A stretch of DNA of 5,936 nt from JBHAEC01 sp041855385 (GCA_041855385.1 JBHAEC010000035.1:1-5936); one strand, 5' to 3'; counted from the stretch's first letter, positions 1 through 5,581 are shown. Made by a program: numbers and translations. Notes: generated from the letters alone by a model not told the origin.

Positions 1-126
1 CAGTCTACTTTGCTCATGCTTGTCAGTGCTATGGCGGGGAGAGAGCATTCTTTATATGCTTATAAAGAAGCGGTAAAAGCAGGATATCGGTTCTTCAGCT
101 TTGGAGACGCCATGTTTATCCGATGA
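1..126 (+). CDS. queA: S-adenosylmethionine:tRNA ribosyltransferase-isomerase QueA, C-terminal 41 residues
   Basis: Partial gene: the window opens inside it, in frame from base 1, and it ends at TGA 124-126. The visible residues include STLLMLVSAMAGREH and end with YRFFSFGDAMFIR, which matches the highly conserved QueA C-terminus (STLLMLVSAFAG...YRFFSFGDAM). QueA is a cytoplasmic enzyme that transfers and isomerises the ribosyl group of S-adenosylmethionine onto preQ1 already placed at position 34 of tRNAs with GUN anticodons, giving epoxyqueuosine. It acts directly after the tgt product, encoded next. The gene ends 118 bp before tgt, longer than the tight spacing often seen, so tgt may also have its own promoter. 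Confidence 0.95.
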   Translation, partial: QSTLLMLVSAMAGREHSLYAYKEAVKAGYRFFSFGDAMFIR

Positions 127-138
127 TGTGATGCGGTA

Positions 139-206
139 TATAATGGTAAAGTTTCGATGATACTATGATGTTATTCTTGCTTTTTCCTAAAGAAAAGCTT
201 TATAAA
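139..206 (+). promoter_or_regulatory. possible weak promoter region for tgt
   Basis: The 118-bp queA-tgt gap is AT-rich and has no clear terminator. It contains a perfect TATAAT at 139-144, but the -35 position in front of it is poor. It also contains TTGCTT (177-182), an 18-bp spacer and TATAAA (201-206), which would start transcription near 213, just before the tgt ribosome-binding site. Both are weak matches in AT-rich DNA. tgt may simply be transcribed from upstream of queA. Confidence 0.25.
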
Positions 207-244
207 TCAGTGAATGAAGAAAAATAAGAGAAAGGAGAAATCCT

Positions 245-1357
245 TTGGCAGTAATTACTTATGAATTAGAAAAACAATGCCCTCACACAGGTGCGAGAGC
301 AGGAACTCTTCATACGCCTCATGGCACCTTTAAAACTCCTATGTTTATGCCGGTTGGCACGCAGGCGACGGTAAAAACGCTGTCCCCGGAAGAGTTAAAA
401 GAGATGGGGGCTCAAGTTATTTTGAGCAATACGTATCATCTGTTTTTGCGTCCCGGAGCAGACTTGGTGGAGGAAGCGGGAGGCCTTCACCGCTTTATGA
501 ATTGGGAGCGAGGTATACTGACAGACAGTGGCGGATTTCAAGTATTTAGCTTGGGGGACTTGAGAAAAATTACGGAAGAGGGCGTTCAGTTTAGATCTCA
601 CATTGACGGATCCAGGCAATTTTTATCTCCGGAAGTGGCGACGAAGGTACAAGAACAACTGGGGGCCGACATTATTATGGCCTTTGATGAATGTATTCCC
701 TATCCTGCAGATTATGATTACGCCAAACAATCTACGGCACGGACGACCCGATGGGCAGAAAGATGTAAAGAGGCCTTACAGACAAAAACGCAGGGCATGT
801 TTGGCATTGTACAAGGAGGGATGTACAAGGACTTGCGCGAACGAAGTGCAAAAGAGCTGGTTTCTCTTGATTTTGACGGCTATAGCATCGGCGGACTATC
901 CGTGGGAGAGCCTCATGACATGATGTATGAGATTTTAGACAGTACAACTTTGTATTTACCTACTCATAAGGCTAGGTATCTTATGGGAGTAGGAACGCCT
1001 GACTGTTTAGTGGAGGGTGTGGCTCGCGGCATAGATATGTTTGACTGTGTGTTTCCGACTCGAGTGGCAAGAAATGGTATGGCCATGACGAGAAAAGGAC
1101 GTTTGACTGTCAAAAATGCTACTTTTGCAAGAGACTGGGGCCCCATTGAGGATGGATGTGGCTGTTATGCTTGTCAAAAGTATAGCAGAGCTTATATTCG
1201 TCACCTTTTTAAGGCGGAAGAGATGTTTGCTTATCGATTGGTAAGTTATCATAATCTGTATTTTCTACTTCGATTTATGCATGATATGAGAAACGCTATT
1301 TTGGAAGATCGATTTGTAGCTTTTAGGGAGGAATTTTGGGAAGGATATCAATCCTGA
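245..1357 (+). CDS. tgt: tRNA-guanine(34) transglycosylase (queuosine biosynthesis)
   Basis: 370 residues, close to the usual ~375 for bacterial Tgt, so full length. The cytoplasmic enzyme swaps guanine for preQ1 at wobble position 34 of tRNA Asn, Asp, His and Tyr. Visible signatures are FMPVGTQATVK (34-44), LTDSGGFQVFSLGD with the catalytic Asp94, the substrate-pocket segment GIVQGG (187-192), GGLSVGEP (216-223), RYLMGVGTP (244-252) and GIDMFDCVFPTR (262-273) carrying the nucleophilic aspartate. The zinc site is C305, C307, C310 and H336. The TTG start at 245 is chosen because AAGGAG (232-237) sits 7 nt upstream and the N-terminus aligns well with the family; an in-frame ATG a few codons later lacks such a site. 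It follows queA, the next enzyme of the same pathway. Confidence 0.97.
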   Translation: MAVITYELEKQCPHTGARAGTLHTPHGTFKTPMFMPVGTQATVKTLSPEELKEMGAQVILSNTYHLFLRPGADLVEEAGGLHRFMNWERGILTDSGGFQVFSLGDLRKITEEGVQFRSHIDGSRQFLSPEVATKVQEQLGADIIMAFDECIPYPADYDYAKQSTARTTRWAERCKEALQTKTQGMFGIVQGGMYKDLRERSAKELVSLDFDGYSIGGLSVGEPHDMMYEILDSTTLYLPTHKARYLMGVGTPDCLVEGVARGIDMFDCVFPTRVARNGMAMTRKGRLTVKNATFARDWGPIEDGCGCYACQKYSRAYIRHLFKAEEMFAYRLVSYHNLYFLLRFMHDMRNAILEDRFVAFREEFWEGYQS

Positions 1358-1360
1358 CCC

Positions 1361-1380
1361 ATCCCTTGAAATTGAGGGGT
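1361..1380 (+). other. short inverted repeat overlapping the -35 box of the yajC promoter
   Basis: ATCCCT (1361-1366) can pair with AGGGGT (1375-1380), with one G·T wobble, around an 8-base loop, three bases after the tgt stop. No T-run follows, so it is not a normal intrinsic terminator. The TTGAAA -35 element lies in the loop, so the repeat could be an operator or just a weak hairpin at the end of tgt mRNA. Confidence 0.3.
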
Positions 1381-1395
1381 AGTAAGGAATATAAT
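1366..1395 (+). promoter_or_regulatory. sigma-A-type promoter for the yajC-secDF operon
   Basis: TTGAAA (1366-1371, five of six consensus bases), an 18-bp spacer and a perfect TATAAT (1390-1395). The predicted start is near 1402, leaving about a 30-nt leader that carries the yajC ribosome-binding site. It begins only nine bases after the tgt stop. Since tgt has no terminator, the sec genes probably receive both read-through from queA-tgt and transcripts from this promoter. Confidence 0.65.
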
Positions 1396-1432
1396 ATAGT
1401 GATTGAAAGGATAAATTTTAGGAGGTGGAAAC

Positions 1433-1723
1433 ATGCCGGAAGGACTTCGACAAATCTTTGAAACAACATGGCCTATTCTGTTAATGGTGGTGATTTTTTA
1501 CTTTATTTTGTACAAACCGCAACGCAAGGAACAGAAGCAACGGGAAGAAATGTTGAATAGTTTGAAAAAAGGGCAAAAGATAGTGACCATTGGAGGCATT
1601 TATGGCACTATTAATTCCTTGACTGAGGAATACATGATGTTGCAAGTAGCGGAAAAAGTGGAAATTAAGGTTTCACGGAGCAGTGTAGCTCGCGTATTAA
1701 CCGGTCAGAAAGATGCAAAATAG
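1433..1723 (+). CDS. yajC: Sec translocon accessory subunit YajC
   Basis: 96-residue single-pass membrane protein, normal length for YajC. One hydrophobic segment spans about residues 12-27 (WPILLMVVIFYFILY). It is followed by the family signature YKPQRKEQKQREEML, in which a Pro-Gln pair and basic residues enter the cytoplasm, and by SLKKGQKIVTIGGIYGTI (43-60) of the small cytoplasmic domain. YajC associates with SecD and SecF, encoded just downstream, and supports protein export through SecYEG. An excellent ribosome-binding site, AGGAGG (1420-1425), lies 7 nt before the ATG. Its last 11 nt overlap the cyclo-ligase gene, so translation of the two is probably coupled. It follows a near-consensus promoter and probably leads the operon. 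Confidence 0.96.
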   Translation: MPEGLRQIFETTWPILLMVVIFYFILYKPQRKEQKQREEMLNSLKKGQKIVTIGGIYGTINSLTEEYMMLQVAEKVEIKVSRSSVARVLTGQKDAK

Positions 1724-2306
1724 TAAGGATAGAAAAAAGGCGCTACGTTTAGTTAATAAGGCTAAACGTGGCGCATTAACTCGCGATTTTGTTTCACAGG
1801 GGAGTACTCGGATAACGAAGAGACTGTTGGCTTGGGATGATTACAAAAAAGCCAAAGTGATTATGACCTACTTGGCTATGGACGGGGAGCCCTCTGTTGA
1901 TGAAATAATAAAGAGAGCCTTGCAAGAAGGCAAAATTGTAGGCGTTCCTGTGTGCACGGAAAAGCCCGGCGTTATGGTGGCTGCTCGCATTGAGGATCTT
2001 TCGGCTGTTGTTTTGGGGACGTATGGGATTCGCATGCCTAAAGAACCATATGAGACAGTTTCACCGGAGTCTATTGATATGGTACTTGTTCCCGGAGTGG
2101 CATTTGACCGTTGGGGCGGTCGACTGGGGATGGGCGCCGGATACTATGATCGATTTTTAGCCACTACCAATACGGATTGTCTGGTGGGAATTACATGGGA
2201 GGCACTCATTACCCCCGAGTATGTTCCCGTAGAGCCTCATGATAAGCGCGTGAAGGCAATTATTACAGAGCGTCGACTCATAAAATGTGAAGAGGCGGAT
2301 TTCTAA
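1713..2306 (+). CDS. 5-formyltetrahydrofolate cyclo-ligase (5,10-methenyl-THF synthetase)
   Basis: 197 residues, normal for the family (E. coli Fau/YgfA, B. subtilis YqgN). The enzyme uses ATP to convert 5-formyl-THF to 5,10-methenyl-THF, returning folate to one-carbon metabolism; it is cytoplasmic. Visible are the N-terminal KKALR segment, YKKAKVIMTYLAMDGEPSVDEII (44-66), GKIVGVPVC (73-81), the core IDMVLVPGVAFDRWGGRLGMGAGYYDRFL (121-149), and VPVEPHDKRVKAIITE (171-186). The usual GyGgGYYD glycine motif reads GMGAGYYD, a mild variant. ATG 1713 is preferred because the reading matches homologues from residue 8 and there is no later suitable start. It has no good ribosome-binding site of its own and overlaps yajC by 11 nt, so coupling to yajC translation is likely. 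A strong hairpin and an A-run lie within its first codons (see other entries). Its place inside a sec operon is unusual functionally. Confidence 0.93.
   Translation: MQNSKDRKKALRLVNKAKRGALTRDFVSQGSTRITKRLLAWDDYKKAKVIMTYLAMDGEPSVDEIIKRALQEGKIVGVPVCTEKPGVMVAARIEDLSAVVLGTYGIRMPKEPYETVSPESIDMVLVPGVAFDRWGGRLGMGAGYYDRFLATTNTDCLVGITWEALITPEYVPVEPHDKRVKAIITERRLIKCEEADF
1740..1774 (+). other. strong 13-bp hairpin within the start of the cyclo-ligase gene
   Basis: GCGCTACGTTTAG (1740-1752) pairs with CTAAACGTGGCGC (1762-1774) around a 9-base loop. Every position pairs; the only non-Watson-Crick pair is a U1744·G1770 wobble in the sense RNA, which would be an A·C mismatch in antisense RNA. It starts 17 nt after the yajC stop and 27 nt after the cyclo-ligase ATG. 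It could stabilise the yajC mRNA end, slow ribosomes or limit downstream expression. On the minus strand the stem is followed by C and six T, which is terminator-like. Confidence 0.7.
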
Positions 2307-2320
2307 AAGGAGGAATTTCC

Positions 2321-3577
2321 TTGCAAAGTAAGGCGATAGTAAAGTTTTTTATTGCTGTTTTATGTATTCTCGGTATTTTTTCTTACTTCATTGTCGATTT
2401 GGCAACATCAATTAAACAAGGGCTGGATTTACAAGGGGGCACGCATATTGTGCTGGAAGCGGAAGATACAGAAGAGAACAAAGTAACAGATGATGCGGTA
2501 GAACGTGTAATCAAAATCATGGAACGCCGTATTAATGAAATGGGTTTGACGGAACCTATTATTCAACGTGAAGGATTTAAAAGAATCATTATTGAACTGC
2601 CGGGAGAAAAAGACCCTCAAAAAGCCATTGAAACGGTGGGCAAAACCGCAGTTATGGAGTTCAAGGACGAGTCCGGTCGTGTTGCTCTAACGGGTAATGA
2701 TTTAAAGGATGCAAAGGAACAGATTGGTCAAAATAATTCGTACATGGTTGGTATTACCTTTACCGATGAGGGAGCGAAAAAATTTGCGGAACTAACTATG
2801 GCTAATATCGGAAGGCACATTGGAATCTATTTAGACGGTGAGATTCTTACCAATCCCGTAGTTAATGAAGCGATTACCGGAGGACAGGCAGTTATTACGG
2901 GAAGTAAAACTTTAGATGAAGCAAAACAGCTGGCAATACTGCTTCGCTCCGGTGCACTACCTGTAAAAGTAAAGGTAATGGAGGTTCGCACCGTAGGCCC
3001 TACTTTAGGACAAGATTCCAAAGATAAGTCAGTTGTGGCCTTTTCTGTCGGCATTGGATTGATTGTTTTGTTCATGCTTGTCTTATATCGTTTTTCCGGT
3101 TTTGTGGCAACTTTGGCATTACTTATATATGTAATGCTCCTTTTGGTGTTGCTTGGCCCATTAGTGCTTAACGCAACGCTTACTCTACCCGGTATTGCAG
3201 GTATTATCCTCTCTATGGGGGTTGCTGTGGATGCAAATATTCTTATATTTGAGCGCTTCAAAGAAGAGGTATTGCTTGGAAAGACAATGAGAAGTTCTAT
3301 GGAAGCTGGTTTTAAACGTGCTTTTACGACAATTTTTGATGCCAATACTTCTGTTATGATTACGGCCCTTATTTTAATGTTGTTGGGATCCGGGCCGGTA
3401 AAAGGATTTGCCATTACTTTGGCATTGGGGGTTGTGGTAAGTATGTTTACCGCCATTACCGTAAGCCGTACATTGCTACGAATGCTGATTGAGTGTCAGT
3501 TTACAGATCATCCGTTCTGGTATGGCTCCAATGTCTCTCCGAAAGTGGTAGCAGGTAAAGGAGGAAAACTGGGATGA
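2321..3577 (+). CDS. secD: protein translocase subunit SecD
   Basis: 418 residues, of the compact type common in Firmicutes (E. coli SecD is about 615). One N-terminal membrane helix (about 7-27) precedes the extracytoplasmic P1 domain. This carries GLDLQGGTHIVLE (34-46) and FTDEGAKKFAELT...IGIYLDGEILTNPVVNEAITGGQAVITG (147-194). The five further helices span about 237-256, 260-280, 290-310, 340-357 and 362-386. The conserved GVAVDANILIFERFKEE (300-316) contains Asp304, which corresponds to the acidic residue important for proton coupling in SecDF. SecD works with SecF to pull preproteins outward after SecA-driven passage through SecYEG. TTG 2321 is chosen because AAGGAGG (2307-2313) is 7 nt upstream; that site overlaps the cyclo-ligase stop codon, so the genes are 14 nt apart and cotranscribed. 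Confidence 0.96.
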   Translation: MQSKAIVKFFIAVLCILGIFSYFIVDLATSIKQGLDLQGGTHIVLEAEDTEENKVTDDAVERVIKIMERRINEMGLTEPIIQREGFKRIIIELPGEKDPQKAIETVGKTAVMEFKDESGRVALTGNDLKDAKEQIGQNNSYMVGITFTDEGAKKFAELTMANIGRHIGIYLDGEILTNPVVNEAITGGQAVITGSKTLDEAKQLAILLRSGALPVKVKVMEVRTVGPTLGQDSKDKSVVAFSVGIGLIVLFMLVLYRFSGFVATLALLIYVMLLLVLLGPLVLNATLTLPGIAGIILSMGVAVDANILIFERFKEEVLLGKTMRSSMEAGFKRAFTTIFDANTSVMITALILMLLGSGPVKGFAITLALGVVVSMFTAITVSRTLLRMLIECQFTDHPFWYGSNVSPKVVAGKGGKLG

Positions 3578-4476
3578 GATTTGACGTAATTAAACACCAT
3601 CGCATCTGGTTCGCCATTTCCGCCTTGGCTGTTATTTTGAGCATTGTTTCCATGGTTATGAATGGATTTAATTTGGGGATTGACTACACAGGCGGATCCA
3701 TTATGGAACTTCGCTTTCAGCAAGATGTACAGGTGTCCCAGGTTCGCGAGTCTTTAAAGAGCTTCGGTTTGGAAAATAGCGTGATCCAGCTTTCCGGAGA
3801 AACAACGGCGGAAACGGGTAAAGATGTTATTATAAGAACGAGAAATCTTGAAAGTACAGAAAGTCAGGCTATTGCGGAGGCGATTACAAAGGATGTAGGA
3901 CCAAATGAAGTAAAACGTATAGAAACCGTTGGAGCAGTAATCGGATCGGAAGTAACTAAAAATGCTATATTGAATTTGGCGGTTGCTTTTATTGCCTTGG
4001 CATTATATATTTCTTATCGGTTTGAATACAAGATCGCTCTGTCTTCCTTGGCGGCGATTTGTCACGATTTGTTGTGGGTGCTGGGAATTTTCTCCTTCTT
4101 TCATTTAGAAATTGACTCATCCTTCTTGGCGGCAATTCTCACAGTTATCGGTTATTCTATGAATGAGTCCGTAGTTATTTTCGACCGTATTCGTGAGAAT
4201 ACCAGGACTCATAAGAGAAGTGATACGTTTAAAGACCTGGCAAATGCGAGCATAGCGCAGAGTATTCATCGCAGTATGTATACTCTGTTAACGGTTATGT
4301 TTGCGTGTTGCTCTTTATATTTCTTCGGCGGAGATACAACTAAAAACTTTGCTTTAGTTATGATTATAGGCTTTTTAAGTGGTGCATATTCCTCTATTTG
4401 TGTGGCCACATCTCTTTGGGTACTTTGGAAGGAACGCAAGGGAGAAAGAGGGCAGCAAATTACTCATAAGGCGTAG
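3574..4476 (+). CDS. secF: protein translocase subunit SecF
   Basis: 300 residues, normal for SecF. The first membrane helix (about 12-30) is followed by the family hallmark FNLGIDYTGGSIMELRF (32-48), an extracytoplasmic P4 domain, VGAVIGSEVTKNA (119-131) and five more helices at about 131-148, 154-176, 182-205, 236-252 and 258-285. The core LTVIGYSMNESVVIFDRIREN (189-209) matches the usual IGYS-N-D-T-VVIFDRIREN except that Asp-Thr is Glu-Ser. The helix-5 segment HRSMYTLLTVMFACC (232-246) also departs from the usual R-S-N-TS-TT pattern. SecF pairs with SecD as the ion-driven export motor. ATG 3574 overlaps the secD TGA in an ATGA junction, and AAAGGAGG (3557-3564) lies 9 nt upstream inside secD. 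It is the last gene of the unit; a strong terminator follows. Confidence 0.95.
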   Translation: MRFDVIKHHRIWFAISALAVILSIVSMVMNGFNLGIDYTGGSIMELRFQQDVQVSQVRESLKSFGLENSVIQLSGETTAETGKDVIIRTRNLESTESQAIAEAITKDVGPNEVKRIETVGAVIGSEVTKNAILNLAVAFIALALYISYRFEYKIALSSLAAICHDLLWVLGIFSFFHLEIDSSFLAAILTVIGYSMNESVVIFDRIRENTRTHKRSDTFKDLANASIAQSIHRSMYTLLTVMFACCSLYFFGGDTTKNFALVMIIGFLSGAYSSICVATSLWVLWKERKGERGQQITHKA

Positions 4477-4480
4477 AGAG

Positions 4481-4497
4481 GTTTTATCATATAAAAC
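4481..4497 (+). other. small AT-rich hairpin after secF
   Basis: GTTTTAT (4481-4487) and ATAAAAC (4491-4497) can pair across a 3-base loop, four bases after the secF stop. It is AT-only except for the closing G-C pair and has no T-run, so it may only help protect the mRNA end or be chance. Confidence 0.3.
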
Positions 4498-4515
4498 TAA
4501 AGATAATACAATAAG

Positions 4516-4561
4516 AGGCTGTAATGGATATATTAGTCAATGTATCCATTACAGTTTTTTT
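4516..4561 (+). terminator. intrinsic terminator of the yajC-secDF operon
   Basis: CTGTAATGGATA (4519-4530) and TATCCATTACAG (4543-4554) form a perfect 12-bp stem. It extends inward by four more pairs (one wobble) to an AGTC loop, and is followed by seven T (4555-4561). The sequence on the other side is not T-rich for the minus strand, so it works in the + direction only. It separates the sec genes from the binding-protein gene. Confidence 0.93.
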
Positions 4562-4616
4562 ACATGTGCATTTACAAAGATGAAAAGTAAGGTACTAGGC
4601 CCTTAGAAGAGGTAAT

Positions 4617-4652
4617 AAAAAGTAGAAGCGAACTCTTCGCCGGAAACTTTTT
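4617..4652 (+). terminator. possible second terminator or regulatory hairpin
   Basis: Outer arms AAAAAGT (4617-4623) and ACTTTTT (4646-4652) enclose an inner stem GCGAA/TTCGC (4628-4632 and 4636-4640) with a CTC loop and a 4-by-5 internal loop. Both strands end in a T-run after the stem, so it could terminate in either direction. Alternatively it acts in regulating the gene at 4772, since its last bases overlap a candidate -35 element. The interrupted stem makes it weaker than the terminator upstream. Confidence 0.4.
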
Positions 4653-4678
4653 GATTACAGAAAAAATATTCTTATAAA
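4651..4678 (+). promoter_or_regulatory. candidate upstream promoter of the binding-protein gene
   Basis: TTGATT (4651-4656), a 16-bp spacer and TATAAA (4673-4678). A start near 4685 would produce a transcript that includes the AAAGGAGGTG site at 4695-4704 and the small ORF at 4713. The match is moderate, in AT-rich DNA. Confidence 0.4.
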
Positions 4679-4682
4679 ACAG

Positions 4683-4711
4683 TTGACTTTTATATAAAGG
4701 AGGTGTATAGT
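4683..4711 (+). promoter_or_regulatory. candidate main promoter of the binding-protein gene
   Basis: TTGACT (4683-4688), an ideal 17-bp spacer and TATAGT (4706-4711); each hexamer matches five of six consensus bases. The start would be near 4718, giving about a 54-nt leader to the ATG at 4772. This start lies downstream of the small ORF's ATG at 4713, so a transcript from it could not express that ORF. Confidence 0.55.
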
Positions 4712-4712
4712 T

Positions 4713-4775
4713 ATGCATAAATTAGGAATATATATAAATTTATTTGAGAAAAAAGAGAGGGAGAATGTAAGATGA
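4713..4775 (+). CDS. possible 20-residue leader peptide overlapping the binding-protein gene
   Basis: An ATG at 4713 lies 9 nt after an excellent Shine-Dalgarno sequence (AAAGGAGGTG, 4695-4704) and opens 20 codons, ending at TGA 4773-4775. That stop overlaps the next ATG (4772) as ATGA, the classic coupled junction. The predicted peptide (MHKLGIYIN..., then a charged KKERENVR end) has no domain and no run of a single amino acid that would suggest classical attenuation. It is translated only if transcription starts upstream of about 4695. The Shine-Dalgarno-like bases also sit inside the spacer of a good promoter, so the resemblance could be accidental. Confidence 0.3.
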   Translation: MHKLGIYINLFEKKERENVR

Positions 4776-5551
4776 AGTGGAAAAAAGCATTAGTTCTAGC
4801 GATGATACCCGCAGTGATAGCGATAGGATTTGCCGGCTGTATAGGTGGTAAAGAGGAAACGAACAAAAAGGAGGCATCAAGTAGTGTGTTAAAGGTGGGG
4901 ACTAACGCTACATATGTGCCCTTTGAGTTTATAGAAGAAAAAAACGGTACGAAAGATTACTCCGGATTTGATATGGATTTATCCAGAGAGATTGGAAAGC
5001 GCCTGGGCATGAAAGTGGAAATACATAATATTCCCTTTGACGGTCTTATCCCGGCCATAAATTCGGGAGAGATTGATATGATTGCATCCGGTATGGTAAT
5101 TACGGAAGAAAGAAAAGAGAGAGTGGATTTTATTCCTTACTACGACTCCGGTCTTGGAATCTTGGTGGCAGATACTATTAACGACGTAAAGAGCGTAGAC
5201 GATTTAAAGGGTAAAAAGATTGCTGTTCAAATGGGGACAACGGGATCTGTGGCAGCACATAAAATTCCTAATGCCGTTATTAGAGAATTTGATCATAATT
5301 CCGAGGCTTTGCTGGAATTAAAGCAAAAAGGAGCAGATGCTGTTATTACAGCAATTCCGGTAGGGAAGCATTATCTAAAAACAACAGCAGACAGTAATGC
5401 AAAGATGGTGGAAGAGCCGATTCAAAAACAAACCATGGGATTAGCCTTTTCTAAAGAGAAAAAGGAATTATATGCCAAAGTTCAAAAAGCCCTAGAAGAA
5501 ATCAAGGCTGACGGAACATACCAAACGCTTCAGAAAAAATGGATAGAATAA
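4772..5551 (+). CDS. ABC transporter substrate-binding lipoprotein, polar amino acid (family 3) type
   Basis: 259 residues, normal for the SBP_bac_3 family. A lipoprotein signal peptide (positive MKWKK, hydrophobic 6-20, lipobox FAGC with Cys23) anchors it outside the cytoplasmic membrane. After a charged linker come LKVGTNATYVPFEF (40-53), YSGFDMDLSREIGKRLG (63-79), FDGLIPAINSGEIDMIASGMVITEERKERVDFIPYYDSG (89-127), LKGKKIAVQMGTTGS (145-159) and ADAVITAIPV (188-197). Arg114 of TEER, which binds the ligand carboxylate, is kept. The usual Thr of GMTITEER is Val109 and the usual Asp of DAVI-D-PV is Ala194, so the ligand may not be a standard amino acid. The start follows GGAG (4760-4763) by 8 nt. 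No permease or ATPase gene follows: an rRNA operon begins about 30 nt after the stop. The ligand cannot be named from sequence. Confidence 0.92.
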   Translation: MKWKKALVLAMIPAVIAIGFAGCIGGKEETNKKEASSSVLKVGTNATYVPFEFIEEKNGTKDYSGFDMDLSREIGKRLGMKVEIHNIPFDGLIPAINSGEIDMIASGMVITEERKERVDFIPYYDSGLGILVADTINDVKSVDDLKGKKIAVQMGTTGSVAAHKIPNAVIREFDHNSEALLELKQKGADAVITAIPVGKHYLKTTADSNAKMVEEPIQKQTMGLAFSKEKKELYAKVQKALEEIKADGTYQTLQKKWIE

Positions 5552-5581
5552 AAAAACATAAATATTTCTTACCGAAGAGTG

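Noticed and set aside
127..244. preQ1 riboswitch before tgt
   Set aside because: The gap shows no convincing C-rich loop hairpin with an A-rich tail, and queA/tgt act after preQ1 synthesis.
603..923. 106-codon + frame within tgt
   Set aside because: Out-of-frame shadow of strongly conserved tgt coding sequence; no family resemblance.
395..1252. Several minus-strand open frames opposite tgt (395-619, 732-947, 964-1146, 1007-1252)
   Set aside because: All are antisense to well-conserved Tgt motifs and show no translation signals.
2429..2620. 63-codon minus-strand frame in secD
   Set aside because: Antisense shadow; no signals.
2827..3456. 209-codon open frame on the minus strand inside secD
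   Set aside because: It lies wholly opposite secD, has no ribosome-binding site or recognisable domain, and its composition is that of an antisense reading of membrane segments.
3508..3723. 71-codon minus-strand frame over the secD-secF junction
   Set aside because: Antisense shadow of two real genes.
4379..4606. 75-codon + frame running from the end of secF through the terminator
   Set aside because: Overlaps secF in another frame and reads through a perfect terminator stem; not a plausible gene.
4562..4771. Riboswitch or T-box upstream of the binding-protein gene
   Set aside because: I looked for a T-box sequence, lysine/glycine/SAM riboswitch cores and a terminator/antiterminator pair close to the ATG and found none I recognise; only the isolated hairpin at 4617-4652.
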